Assembly: GCF_000187265.1 (NCBI RefSeq)
Contig: NZ_GL698434.1
Span: 1-64,000 of the forward strand
Direction of reading: 5' to 3'
Source of the DNA: Streptococcus equinus ATCC 9812
Lineage (GTDB): Bacteria; Bacillota; Bacilli; Lactobacillales; Streptococcaceae
DNA length: 64,000 bases
The notes under the pieces were generated by a model. That model was given only the letters and a program-made list of their open reading frames with translations. It did not search any database and was not told where the DNA came from. Below are positions 1 to 8,187 of this stretch, one piece after another (the first letter of the stretch is position 1; the number at the start of each line of letters is the position of its first letter). A program made the position numbers and the translations under genes.

Positions 1-270
1 CTCACTTGAGACAACTTCTATATTCTATCAAATTCTCATCTCGTTGTCAAGAACTTTTTTCAAAGTTTTTTTCATACAAGTTTCAAATCTGATTGCCATC
101 GTTCTCTCTCAAACAACAGCTATATTAGTTTAGCATTTCTAAGTAGCTTTGTCAAGAACTTTTTTAAAGTTTTTTTCAACCTTTTAGAAACTCTTACTGT
201 CTCATGCGACAGCTATATTAGTATACTAAACTTAACTTACACTGTCAACACTTTTTTGAAATTTTTTTCA
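1..270 (-). promoter_or_regulatory. Three tandem strong promoters facing out of the window (probably rRNA operon)
   Basis: The minus strand shows three promoters with perfect TTGACA -35 boxes and 17-bp spacers. P3 has -35 at 243-248 and -10 TATACT at 220-225. P2 has -35 at 150-155 and -10 TAAACT at 127-132. P1 has -35 at 45-50 and -10 TAGAAT at 22-27. Each -35 is preceded by a near-identical A/T tract of the form GAAAAAAACTTTnAAAAAAG, like an UP element. P2 and P3 share TAATATAGCTGT at or just past the -10. The arrangement matches promoters of stable-RNA operons, so a 16S gene is expected to the left. No gene was found in 1-457. Confidence 0.8.
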
Positions 271-392
271 TCTTATTTACATTTCGTTTTCAAACGTTAA
301 ATTTCGGTTATATTTCGCCTATTATAAGTTTTTGAACATTTGTCATATATCTTCCTAATTACTACCTTCAAAGCTTAATTCACTGGTAAAAA

Positions 393-433
393 AGCCAAAA
401 AAAGACATCCAAGATAAAAATCTTGAATGTCTT
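393..433 (-). terminator. Rho-independent terminator of rplM-rpsI
   Basis: On the minus strand AAGACAT and ATGTCTT arms, with an inner CAAGAT/ATCTTG pairing, are followed by a T-run. It lies 25 bases past the rpsI stop. Bases 271-392 between it and the outward promoters are AT-rich and show nothing else. Confidence 0.85.
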
Positions 434-457
434 GAAACGTTGATATAATCGTATTGA

Positions 458-850
458 TTAACGTTTTGAGAATTGTGAAGCTTTACGAGCTTTCTTAAGA
501 CCTGGTTTTTTACGTTCAACCATACGTGCATCACGTGTAAGAAGACCAGCGCGTTTCAATGAATCACGGAAATCTGGGTCTACTTGAAGCAATGCGCGAG
601 CGATACCGTGACGGATAGCTCCTGATTGACCTGCGTAACCACCACCTACAACGTTAACGAAAACGTCGTATGAACCTACAGTTGAAGTAACTGCGAATGG
701 TTGGTTGATAACAAGACGAAGGTCAGCATGTGGGATGTATTCTTCTACATCTTTTTTGTTAACAGTGATTTTACCAGTACCTGGAACCAAACGTACGCGT
801 GCAACAGCGTTTTTACGACGACCAGTACCTGTGTATTGTGCTTGTGCCAT
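458..850 (-). CDS. rpsI: 30S ribosomal protein S9
   Basis: Small-subunit protein S9, 130 aa, the usual bacterial length. The N-terminus [15 protein letters not shown], the [21 protein letters not shown] core and the basic C-terminal tail ending in SQFSKR are diagnostic. In this family the tail reaches into the decoding centre near the P-site tRNA. It follows rplM with 22 bases between them, so the two are one operon read from the rplM promoter and leader. Confidence 0.98.
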   Translation of the reverse strand: MAQAQYTGTGRRKNAVARVRLVPGTGKITVNKKDVEEYIPHADLRLVINQPFAVTSTVGSYDVFVNVVGGGYAGQSGAIRHGIARALLQVDPDFRDSLKRAGLLTRDARMVERKKPGLKKARKASQFSKR

Positions 851-872
851 TTAATTGATGCTCCTTTCTCTC

Positions 873-1319
873 TTAGATAAGTCCTTTGATATCAAGTACT
901 TCTGGTTGTTGAGCAGCGTGTGTGTGTTCAGCACCTACGAAGACTTTCAATTTCATACCTTGTGCACGTCCAAGAGTGTTGTGTGGAAGCATGCCTTTAA
1001 CTGATTTTTCAATCAAGCGAACAGCGTTTTTAGAACGAAGTTCACCTGCTGTGATTTGTTTCAATCCACCTGGATACATTGAGTGAGTGTAGTAGATTTT
1101 ATCAGTTGCTTTTTTACCAGTTAATTTAACTTTTTCAGCATTGATAACGATAACGAAGTCACCTGTATCAGTGTGTGGTGTGAATGTTGGTTTGTTTTTT
1201 CCGCGAAGTACGCTAGCAACTACTGCAGAAAGACGTCCAAGAGGTACATCTGTTGCGTCAACAACGTACCATTTACGTTCAACTTGGCCTGGTTTAGCCA
1301 TGAATGTTGTTTTGTTCAT
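873..1319 (-). CDS. rplM: 50S ribosomal protein L13
   Basis: Large-subunit assembly protein L13, 148 aa. The open frame runs 33 codons further upstream, but that part is the structured leader. The ATG at 1319 follows GGAGAACTC and gives the normal length. [22 protein letters not shown] near the start and the [11 protein letters not shown] block are family hallmarks. It is the first gene of rplM-rpsI and is likely controlled by the leader at 1320-1424. Confidence 0.97.
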   Translation of the reverse strand: MNKTTFMAKPGQVERKWYVVDATDVPLGRLSAVVASVLRGKNKPTFTPHTDTGDFVIVINAEKVKLTGKKATDKIYYTHSMYPGGLKQITAGELRSKNAVRLIEKSVKGMLPHNTLGRAQGMKLKVFVGAEHTHAAQQPEVLDIKGLI

Positions 1320-1424
1320 GAGTTCTCCTATACGAATTCGTTTTTGTTTACAAAGTGTGGATGTTCCGGTCCACGAGTTATTTGAAAGGTTCCGGGGCCT
1401 TACAAATGGGGTAAACAATACCGT
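1320..1424 (-). ncRNA. L13-type ribosomal-protein leader (cis-regulatory RNA)
   Basis: The leader folds by eye into a three-way junction. P1 pairs GTAAACAA (1411-1418) with TTGTTTAC (1344-1351), P2 pairs TTTG/CAAA and AGG/CCT (1381-1406), and P3 pairs GTGGA (1357-1361) with TCCAC (1370-1374). Both hairpin loops carry a CCGGAA element. Position and shape fit the L13 leader known from low-GC Gram-positives, in which ribosomal protein represses its own operon. Family membership was not tested with a covariance model. Confidence 0.8.
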
Positions 1425-1429
1425 TTATT

Positions 1430-1459
1430 ATAATACCAAAAAAAGTGGTAGTAAGTCAA
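1430..1459 (-). promoter_or_regulatory. rplM-rpsI promoter
   Basis: Minus-strand TTGACT (1454-1459), an 18-bp spacer and TATTAT (1430-1435) lie directly upstream of the L13 leader. Confidence 0.7.
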
Positions 1460-1521
1460 CAGTTACGTACCATCTTTTCTAAGTTTTTTAGTGATTTTTT
1501 CTTCTTTTTCATAGAAAACGC

Positions 1522-2478
1522 TTAGCGGAATTTACGGGTATTTTCTGCTAAGTGAACTAAGTGGCGTAAAAAGTCATGCGTTTTTGCTTGGTAGTCATAA
1601 GTCCTGCCTAAATCATAAATATAACCATTGATATAATCAACTTCTGTCTGACGTCCTTTGTTCATATCTTGGTACATTGACGGATAATGCAGAGGACTTG
1701 TTTCCGCGCTAACATACCGAATGGTCTCCCATTCTTCATCACGACTATTCAGAGGAGTAATGCCCGCTAATTCGGCAACGTTATAAGCTTCATCAATTAA
1801 TTGACGTCCTAGTGTTTCGGCACCTTCGTAATCAATGAATTGCCCCATACGAATTTCAAAAAGGGTGCAAATGGTATTGATGACAGAATTGAACACAACT
1901 TTTGTGTAAAGTGTTCCTAAAAAATTATCAGTCAGATTTGGATTGAGGTTTGAGGCTTCAAATTCAGTTATTATCTGCTTTTGAACATCATCGACCGTTC
2001 CTGATTGAGCGGCAATATTAGTAGAACCAGCACCTGCTTTTCCAATAAAATCAACATTTCCTGCGTCTTTCAAGACCGTTCCAATCAGACAAGTTCCTGC
2101 TAAAACTTTTTCAGGCGCAAAATAGCGATTGATTTTCTCGATATGTCCCATACCGTTCATTCCTGTGAAAACATATTGATTTTCGTGGAAGAAATGCTTG
2201 CTTCGTTCGAGTAATTGCGACAAATTCATTTGTTTATCAAAAATGATAAAAACATCTGGTTTTCCTTGGTATTCTTCTGGTGTCTGAATGTTAATCGGAA
2301 TCAGATGACGATTTTTACCATCACGTGATTGATAAACACCACCTTGTTTTCTAATCGTGTCGATTTGCTCTTCCCACGTATCAATAAAATCCACTTGAGC
2401 ACCGAGATGTTCTTTTAATAGCAGCCCAAAACGTAGTCCCATTGCACCACTTCCAAGTACAGCATAAGTCAAAGCCAT
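1522..2478 (-). CDS. panE: 2-dehydropantoate 2-reductase (ketopantoate reductase family)
   Basis: NADPH-dependent reductase of the ApbA/PanE family, 318 aa. The family reaction turns ketopantoate into pantoate for pantothenate. The Rossmann fold opens with VLGSGAMGLRFG at residues 7-18. The C-terminal helical domain carries the TKVVFNSVINTICTLF block that is typical of the family. It stands alone between rplM and degV. panB elsewhere in this window is truncated and panC/panD are not seen, so the enzyme may be an orphan step here, or act on another 2-keto acid. Other keto-acid reductases share the fold, so the symbol is tentative. Confidence 0.85.
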   Translation of the reverse strand: MALTYAVLGSGAMGLRFGLLLKEHLGAQVDFIDTWEEQIDTIRKQGGVYQSRDGKNRHLIPINIQTPEEYQGKPDVFIIFDKQMNLSQLLERSKHFFHENQYVFTGMNGMGHIEKINRYFAPEKVLAGTCLIGTVLKDAGNVDFIGKAGAGSTNIAAQSGTVDDVQKQIITEFEASNLNPNLTDNFLGTLYTKVVFNSVINTICTLFEIRMGQFIDYEGAETLGRQLIDEAYNVAELAGITPLNSRDEEWETIRYVSAETSPLHYPSMYQDMNKGRQTEVDYINGYIYDLGRTYDYQAKTHDFLRHLVHLAENTRKFR

Positions 2479-2572
2479 GTCTTTTCCTCCTTTGATTTTA
2501 AAAATTATATCACTTCATCAGTCGAATATGGAGGAAATCAGGTATAGAATTTTCTTATGGCTAGCTATAAAT

Positions 2573-2600
2573 AAAAAGGCTAGAACTTACTATTCTAACC
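2573..2600 (-). terminator. Terminator downstream of degV pseudogene
   Basis: GGTTAGAA and TTCTAGCC arms on the minus strand are followed by TTTTTATTT. Confidence 0.7.
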
Positions 2601-2608
2601 CTTCTCTA

Positions 2609-3469
2609 TTATCTTGCTTCTTTTCCAATCGTAAAAGCTGCTAGCGTACCTAGGCCTACGTGAGCAGAGATAACTAGGCCTAGTGGCATAATGAGAACAT
2701 CATCAATTTCTTCGTGTTCTAAAAGAGACTCTTTTAATGCTTCAGCACCTTCTAAATCATTAGCATAGGCAACAACCGCTGTTCTATGAGCGATAGATTT
2801 GGTCGCTTGAGAAACAACTTCTTTTAGTGCTTTTTTGCGGCCACGAATTTTAGCTAGAGGAACTAATTTTCCTGTTTTATCCAACCACAAAAGAGGTTTA
2901 ATGTTGGCTAAACTTCCCATAATAGCTGATGTTTTTGACAAACGACCACCGCGCATCAAATGATAAAGATCATCAACCAAGAAATAAGTACGTAAACGAG
3001 GTAAGATATCAACAATCATTGCTTTAGTTTCTTCAAGTGTCTTACCTTCATCACGCGCTGCAGCTGCTAACACTGACAGATACCCTTCTCCACCAGCAGC
3101 AGCCAAAGTATCAACGATTTCAATCGTTGCATCTGGATAGTCTTCTAGCACCAAATCACGTGCAATCATTGAAGTTTGATAAGTTCCTGAAAGTACTGAA
3201 GAAAATGCCAAATAAAGCACTTTGTCCCCATTTTGAGCATGATGTCGGAAGCTTTCTTCAAATTGTCCCACATTAACTTGACTAGTGGTTGGTTTGCCAC
3301 CATTTTTCATGCTTTCAAGCAATACTTCACTCGTTAAACGGTTCTCACCGACAGTTTCGTATGTTTTTCCGTCTAATTAAATGGTTAATCCTAAAATTTC
3401 AACATCGTGAGCGTTTGCCCATTCTTCATCTAAATCAGCTGTTGAATCTGTTATTAATTTAAAAGTCAT
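2609..3469 (-). pseudogene. DegV family fatty-acid-binding protein, in-frame stop at codon 31
   Basis: DegV proteins bind fatty acids and in Gram-positives feed the FakA kinase. Read from the ATG at 3469, the frame gives [20 protein letters not shown] and continues to ...LGLTI, then TAA at 3377-3379, then [14 protein letters not shown] and the rest of the protein without a frame change. Ignoring the stop the product is 286 aa, the normal DegV length. The conserved TSQ block and the C-terminal [16 protein letters not shown] are intact. CAA (Gln) to TAA is the simplest origin. Re-initiation near 3322 would give 237 aa lacking the first ligand-pocket strands, probably inactive. Other DegV paralogues usually exist in streptococci. 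Confidence 0.88.
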
Positions 3470-3578
3470 AATTCTTCCTTTACTATCAAACACTGATTTT
3501 TCTGACATTTTACCGTCAAATCAGTTTTTATTTTCAAAATAATACTTTGATAATCAAATGATTTTAAATTATTATACC

Positions 3579-3603
3579 AAAAAAGCTCACATTGCGCGAG
3601 CTT
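3579..3603 (-). terminator. Terminator after rae1
   Basis: AAGCTC and GAGCTT arms on the minus strand are followed by TTTTTTGG, 27 bases past the rae1 stop. Bases 3470-3578 hold nothing else recognised. Confidence 0.7.
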
Positions 3604-3629
3604 CTTTTAAAAGTCTGTTTCTGATTAAA

Positions 3630-4142
3630 CTACATATCGTCTAGCAATTGCTTCAATTTATCCAATTGTCCGTCGTTCCAAGGGCGTAATTTTGGTGTTG
3701 TTAAATCAATATGTTGAGACATTTTATCCAAATCTGATTTGACTGTATTAACACGTTGTTCGAGTTCACGGGCCGAGACGCGTAAAGCTCCCTGAGAGAA
3801 AACTGTCCACTGCTCATTCAAATCACTGGTTGCAACTTCAACAAGATTAAAGGATGTGTTTAATTCAGCAGCGGTACGTTCAATGTAAGAATCTGCAGTC
3901 TCGTCTTCTTCTGTAAAGATGACTTGAATTTTATATTGGTCATAGCGTTGACGAACTCCAGGGACATATTGCGCATCAAAAACACAGATGATGTCAAGAT
4001 TTTCAAAATGAGCGTAGTTATTTAACTTACGTAGCAAGATATTTCTGGCTTCGTCTAGTTGATTTTTCTTAAACAGTTGACGTGTTTCCTGCCAAAAGGC
4101 AATCATATTATAACCATCAACTAAGAGGATTTTTTTCTTCAT
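3630..4142 (-). CDS. rae1: NYN-domain ribonuclease (YacP/Rae1 family)
   Basis: 170-aa protein with a PIN-like NYN nuclease fold. The acidic metal-binding residues sit in ILLVDGYNMIAFW (Asp9) and IICVFDAQYVPG, and the TEEDETADSYIER block supplies the rest. B. subtilis Rae1 is a ribosome-associated endoribonuclease that cuts mRNA in the A site. The neighbours rlmB-mrnC-cysS-cysE are the same conserved series as around yacP in Bacillus, which supports the assignment. The ATG at 4142 gives a full-length domain. Confidence 0.88.
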   Translation of the reverse strand: MKKKILLVDGYNMIAFWQETRQLFKKNQLDEARNILLRKLNNYAHFENLDIICVFDAQYVPGVRQRYDQYKIQVIFTEEDETADSYIERTAAELNTSFNLVEVATSDLNEQWTVFSQGALRVSARELEQRVNTVKSDLDKMSQHIDLTTPKLRPWNDGQLDKLKQLLDDM

Positions 4143-4188
4143 TTTCTAGTCCTTTCACAGATGGCTAGTTTTTGGCATTACAAGAATC

Positions 4189-4938
4189 TTAGTCCACTTT
4201 ATGACGGAAAACTTCGTACATTAAAACTGCAGCTGCAACACTGGCATTCAGACTTTGTACGTGACCATTCATTGGAATAGTAATCATTTCATCAACTTGT
4301 TTTTTTATATTTGGTGAAATACCTTTTCCTTCATTTCCAATGATAAGGGCAAGTTTTCCAGAAGTATTCCATTTGTGTGACGATGTTCCGTTCATATCTG
4401 TACCAAATACCCAGAAGCCTTGTTCTTTTAATTTATCAAGGGTTTGGCTAAGATTTGTCACACGAGCAATTGGTACGTGCTCTACTGCACCTGTTGAAGT
4501 TTTTGAAACAACTGGTGTTACACCAACTGCGCGGTGTTTTGGAATAATCACACCAGTTACATTTGTCGCATCAGCCGTACGCAAGATTGACCCAAAATTG
4601 TGTGGATCATTAAGACCATCCAAAATCAAAATAAGTGGATTTTCTTCTTGTGCTGCTTTATCTAAAATAGTATCTAATTCTGCGTAGGCAAACTCTGATA
4701 CACGTAACACAAACCCTTGGTGAACTGCACCATTTGTCATGTCATTAAGTGTTTTTTTAGGTGTCCAAGAGATTGACACTTTTTTCTCTGCTGCTAAGTC
4801 TTTAATCTTATCAACATTTTTTCCACGCAAATCATCTTGGATGTAGAGCTTATTTCCTGTATTAGCCGTTAAACTTTCTGTTACTGCATGAACACCATAT
4901 ACGATGTCATTTGCTTCATTAAAATCTTTGTTCTTCAT
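4189..4938 (-). CDS. rlmB: 23S rRNA/tRNA 2'-O-methyltransferase, TrmH (SpoU) family
   Basis: SAM-dependent 2'-O-ribose methyltransferase of the SPOUT class, 249 aa. RlmB modifies G2251 of 23S rRNA in E. coli. The N-terminal substrate-binding part starts MKNKDFNEANDIVYGVHAV. The knotted domain shows LILDGLNDPHNFGSILRTAD, IIGNEGKGIS and IPMNGHVQSLNASVAAAVLMYE, the three SPOUT motifs. The open frame extends upstream into mrnC, but the ATG at 4938 gives the family's normal start. It has its own -10 at 4945-4950. Confidence 0.93.
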   Translation of the reverse strand: MKNKDFNEANDIVYGVHAVTESLTANTGNKLYIQDDLRGKNVDKIKDLAAEKKVSISWTPKKTLNDMTNGAVHQGFVLRVSEFAYAELDTILDKAAQEENPLILILDGLNDPHNFGSILRTADATNVTGVIIPKHRAVGVTPVVSKTSTGAVEHVPIARVTNLSQTLDKLKEQGFWVFGTDMNGTSSHKWNTSGKLALIIGNEGKGISPNIKKQVDEMITIPMNGHVQSLNASVAAAVLMYEVFRHKVD

Positions 4939-4944
4939 AGTGCT

Positions 4945-4983
4945 ATTATAACATGAAAACCAGCTCTCATGCGAGAACTGGCT
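4945..4983 (-). promoter_or_regulatory. Hairpin followed by rlmB -10 element
   Basis: Between mrnC and rlmB a minus-strand stem CCAG-TCTC/GAGA-CTGG (4960-4981) followed by TTTTC may end mrnC transcripts. A perfect TATAAT at 4945-4950 comes just after it, 7 bases before the rlmB ATG. No clear -35 was seen. Confidence 0.4.
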
Positions 4984-4999
4984 ATTTTTATTTTTTAGT

Positions 5000-5401
5000 T
5001 TAATCTTCGATTTTTTCAACAGCTTGAATACACCAGTCGATGAGTTCTTCAAGACGATCAATCTGTTCTGTCATATGAAGATATCCCATCACTGCCTCAA
5101 ACCCTGTTGACATGCGGTAAGTCACAACATCTGCATTTTTTGCTTTGGTGTGACTATTAGTATTACGACCGCGTTTGTAAATTTCTTCTTCTTTTTCAGT
5201 CAGTAGCTGCGCTTCTAGCATCATGTTAATCAACATAGCTTGAGCTTTAGCTGAAACATACATAGTTGCTTTGCGATGCAATTGATTTGGTTTCGTCATT
5301 CCTTGAAAAATCAAGTGTTTACGAATATAAGTTGAGTAAATAGCATCACCTTCAAAGGCAAGCGCGATACCATTGATAAGATTGACATCTACCTTAGTCA
5401 C
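5000..5401 (-). CDS. mrnC: Mini-ribonuclease III
   Basis: 133-aa RNase III catalytic domain without the dsRNA-binding domain. It matures 23S rRNA ends in Bacillus. LAFEGDAIYSTYIRKHLI carries the acidic active-site region, and RGRNTNSHTKAKNADVVTYRMSTGFEAVMGYLH holds the conserved second acidic cluster. It overlaps cysS by 8 bases, so translation is probably coupled. Confidence 0.93.
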   Translation of the reverse strand: MTKVDVNLINGIALAFEGDAIYSTYIRKHLIFQGMTKPNQLHRKATMYVSAKAQAMLINMMLEAQLLTEKEEEIYKRGRNTNSHTKAKNADVVTYRMSTGFEAVMGYLHMTEQIDRLEELIDWCIQAVEKIED

Positions 5402-6740
5402 GTGTCCACCTCACGCCATCTTTGGTATCTAACAATTTAATCCCTTGTACTGCTAATTGGTCACGGATGGCATCGGCTGTGGCAAAGTCACGATTTGCAC
5501 GCGCTTCTTGACGTTTTGCAATCAAAGCTTCGACGTCAGCATCCAAAACTTCTTCTTCAAAAACAATGCCAAATACAGCAAGCATTTTAGCAAAAGTATC
5601 TTTGACTGTTTGGTCATAATTCCCTGAATTAATCCATTTTGCCATGTCAAAGATAACAGTAATACCATTTGCAGTATTAAAATCATCATCCATTGCTGTT
5701 TCAAAGTCATCTTTGAATTTTGCAAGTTCAGCTGCATCCGCTACTTCACCAACTGGCAAGGTAAAAGTATTTTTCAAATACTTAAGATTAACAGAAGCAT
5801 CGTGAACTGCTTTTTCTGTAAAATTGACTGGTTTACGGTATTGTTGCGTTGCAAGGAAAAAGCGAAGTACTTGACCATCAACTGTCTTTAACATGTCGTG
5901 AACTGTCACAAAATTGCCGAGAGATTTTGACATTTTTTCATTGTCAACATTAACAAAACCATTGTGCATCCAGTAGTTTGCAAAGGTCTTACCTGTTTTA
6001 GCTTCAGATTGAGCAATTTCATTAGTGTGGTGAGGAAATTCTAAATCAGCTCCACCACCATGGATATCAATGGTATCACCCAGGATACTTGTCGCCATAA
6101 CTGAGCATTCAATGTGCCAACCCGGACGACCTTGTCCCCATGGGCTTTGCCAAGAAACTTCACCTGGTTTTGCAGACTTCCAAAGTGCAAAGTCCAATGG
6201 ATTTTCCTTGATGTCACCTTCGCCATCCACACGACCACTAGCACCTACTTCAAGGTCTTCTAGGGTTTTATTAGCTAATTTAGCATAGTTTTTACTTTTG
6301 GCTACACGGAAATAAACATCGCCATTTGCTTCATAGGCAAAGCCTTTATCCACAAGGTCTTTGACAAAAGCAATAATTTCGTCCATGTATTCGATAACGC
6401 GTGGATTTTTAGTAGCTGGTTCTACACCGAGCTCTTTGACATCTTCCATAAAGGCTGCGATGAATTTATCTGAGAATGCTTTGGTATCCATGCCAGCTTC
6501 AGCAGCACCTTTGATAATCTTATCATCAACATCGGTAAAGTTAGAAATATAATTAACTTTATAACCACAATATTCAAAATAACGTCGAATTGTGTCAAAT
6601 GCAACAACACTGCGAGCATTACCGATATGAATGTAGTTATAAACCGTTGGTCCACAAACATACATATTTACCGTATTTTCTGTAATTGGGACAAATTCAC
6701 GAAGACTTCTCGTCATTGTATCGTAAATTTTAATCGTCAT
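5394..6740 (-). CDS. cysS: Cysteinyl-tRNA synthetase
   Basis: Class I aminoacyl-tRNA synthetase charging tRNA-Cys, 448 aa. The HIGH box is HIGN at residues 37-40 (YNYIHIGNARSVV), KMSKS is in NEKMSKSLGNF, and zinc ligands are the Cys of MYVCGPTVYN and the WHIECSVMA Cys with HHTNEIAQSE. It lies in the series cysE-cysS-mrnC. No T-box leader is visible upstream; only 30 bases separate it from cysE. Confidence 0.98.
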   Translation of the reverse strand: MTIKIYDTMTRSLREFVPITENTVNMYVCGPTVYNYIHIGNARSVVAFDTIRRYFEYCGYKVNYISNFTDVDDKIIKGAAEAGMDTKAFSDKFIAAFMEDVKELGVEPATKNPRVIEYMDEIIAFVKDLVDKGFAYEANGDVYFRVAKSKNYAKLANKTLEDLEVGASGRVDGEGDIKENPLDFALWKSAKPGEVSWQSPWGQGRPGWHIECSVMATSILGDTIDIHGGGADLEFPHHTNEIAQSEAKTGKTFANYWMHNGFVNVDNEKMSKSLGNFVTVHDMLKTVDGQVLRFFLATQQYRKPVNFTEKAVHDASVNLKYLKNTFTLPVGEVADAAELAKFKDDFETAMDDDFNTANGITVIFDMAKWINSGNYDQTVKDTFAKMLAVFGIVFEEEVLDADVEALIAKRQEARANRDFATADAIRDQLAVQGIKLLDTKDGVRWTRD

Positions 6741-6770
6741 CTGCTATCCTCCTATCTTTCGTATTATTTA

Positions 6771-7388
6771 TTAAAGTTTTGAAGAATGTAAGCTTTCATA
6801 GAAAGCCGCTTCAAGTTTTGAAGTGTAATATTCACGATGTTCTTCAAGATCATGAATAGCTTCTTCATCTTTTTTACCGTGGACACGGACAACTTTTGCT
6901 GGAACGCCAACTACTGTAACATCTGCTGGAACATCTGAAACAACAACAGCTGCTGCACCTACTTTAGAATTTTTACCGATTTCAATTGGTCCAATAACTT
7001 GAGCGTGAGCCGAAACAAGCGCTCCTTCTCGAACAGTCGGGTGACGTTTTCCGACATCTTTTCCTGTTCCACCAAGGGTTACACCATGATAAAGCATAAC
7101 ACCCTTTTCAACAATTGCTGTTTCACCAATAACAAGACCTGAACCGTGGTCAATAAAGACACCCTCAGCAATTTCAGCACCTGGGTGAATTTCAATTTGT
7201 GTCCAAAAGCGCCAAAACTGACTGTGCATGCGAGCTAGTAATTTAAAGCCATGTTTCCACAAGAAATGTGAAATGCGGTGCGCAGCCAAGGCTTTGATAC
7301 CAGGATAGGTTAATACAATTTCCAGAGAGCTACGAGCCGCTGGATCGTTTTTCTTAATAATATCAATACTTTCTTTCCACCAACCCAT
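6771..7388 (-). CDS. cysE: Serine O-acetyltransferase
   Basis: Acetylates L-serine with acetyl-CoA to O-acetylserine, the first step of cysteine synthesis. 205 aa from the ATG at 7388 (MGWWKESIDIIKK), which follows AAAGGAGAACAT. An N-terminal helical region precedes a left-handed beta-helix of hexapeptide repeats, with active-site histidines in IDHGSGLVIGET and LYHGVTLGGTGKDVGKRHPT. The pairing with cysS is typical of Firmicutes. Confidence 0.95.
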   Translation of the reverse strand: MGWWKESIDIIKKNDPAARSSLEIVLTYPGIKALAAHRISHFLWKHGFKLLARMHSQFWRFWTQIEIHPGAEIAEGVFIDHGSGLVIGETAIVEKGVMLYHGVTLGGTGKDVGKRHPTVREGALVSAHAQVIGPIEIGKNSKVGAAAVVVSDVPADVTVVGVPAKVVRVHGKKDEEAIHDLEEHREYYTSKLEAAFYESLHSSKL

Positions 7389-7401
7389 ATGTTCTCCTTT
7401 C

Positions 7402-8151
7402 TTATTCATCGATTTCTGACCAATCAACTAAGATTTGTTGATTGTCAAACGGATTAATGGCAACTCCGACCGTTTCATCGATGTCATTTTCGCCATGTCC
7501 TGGTTGATAAATATCAGCCAAACGCCACGTCAAAACACTTCCTTGTGCTTTGCGGAATGGTGTTCCAAAATCTTTGTGATTGTACCATTTTGCAAAACTT
7601 TGAAGATTTGAAAAGGCTGGGACATAGCTTTTTCCTTCAGGTGTAGACATCGTCGGGAACATACGGTCAAAGCTTTTATCATCACGTGGGTGAACAAAGG
7701 CTGGGACAAGATAATACTTGTCTAAAGTATCAGCCTTACGATTTTCCTCACCCATGAGTTTATTTAAAATAGTTGTGTAAGCATTTAAAAATTGGATTAA
7801 TTCACTGCTTTTAAAAATTGTTGAATTGCCAAAATCACCTGATTTTTTAAGGTTAAAGACAATTCCAGTCAATCCTTTTTCAATGACTTCTTTCAAAACG
7901 TCCAAAGTTGGACGTTCAACCCAATTTTGAGTTTTGGCACTGTCTTGTTCTTCTTTGAAATTTTCAAGATCTTCTTTATCAGAAAAGACAGGCGTAACCT
8001 TTTGCCCTTCAATATCAAGAGCGTAAGGTTGGTCACTCGCCAAAACAGGAATATTGTGCAAAGCGTTGACAAGAGCAATACTGTCTAAAAAATTATCTGG
8101 TGCGTTTACAAATGCACGCAAACGCAAATCAAGTTCGTTGATATTTGTCAT
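7402..8151 (-). CDS. SseB-family protein of unknown function
   Basis: 249-aa protein with SseB-like N-terminal organisation: LRAFVNAPDNFLDSIALVNAL at the start and a C-terminal repeat of the same fold with YVPAFSNLQSFAKWY and GVAINPFDNQQILVDWSEID. The domain occurs in many Firmicutes without a firm function. Two ATGs compete. The one at 8151 has the GGAG at a better distance (7 bases) than the one at 8154. It sits between pnp and cysE and is probably co-transcribed from pnp. Confidence 0.75.
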   Translation of the reverse strand: MTNINELDLRLRAFVNAPDNFLDSIALVNALHNIPVLASDQPYALDIEGQKVTPVFSDKEDLENFKEEQDSAKTQNWVERPTLDVLKEVIEKGLTGIVFNLKKSGDFGNSTIFKSSELIQFLNAYTTILNKLMGEENRKADTLDKYYLVPAFVHPRDDKSFDRMFPTMSTPEGKSYVPAFSNLQSFAKWYNHKDFGTPFRKAQGSVLTWRLADIYQPGHGENDIDETVGVAINPFDNQQILVDWSEIDE

Positions 8152-8187
8152 CATAAACTCCAAAACTATAAATTACAACTAAAATGC

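Noticed and set aside
45-270. Three ~100-bp repeats could look like a short CRISPR or tandem repeat array
   Set aside because: The repeated part is a promoter (-35, spacer length and -10 all conserved), spacers are not of CRISPR size, and there are no cas genes.
1141-1482. Plus-strand open frame over rplM and its leader
   Set aside because: It is the antisense shadow of a highly conserved ribosomal gene and of a structured leader, with no ribosome site or family.
5390-6800. T-box riboswitch before cysS or proS
   Set aside because: Upstream gaps are short and no T-box sequence (TGG-N-A-CCGCG type) or long leader is visible for either synthetase.
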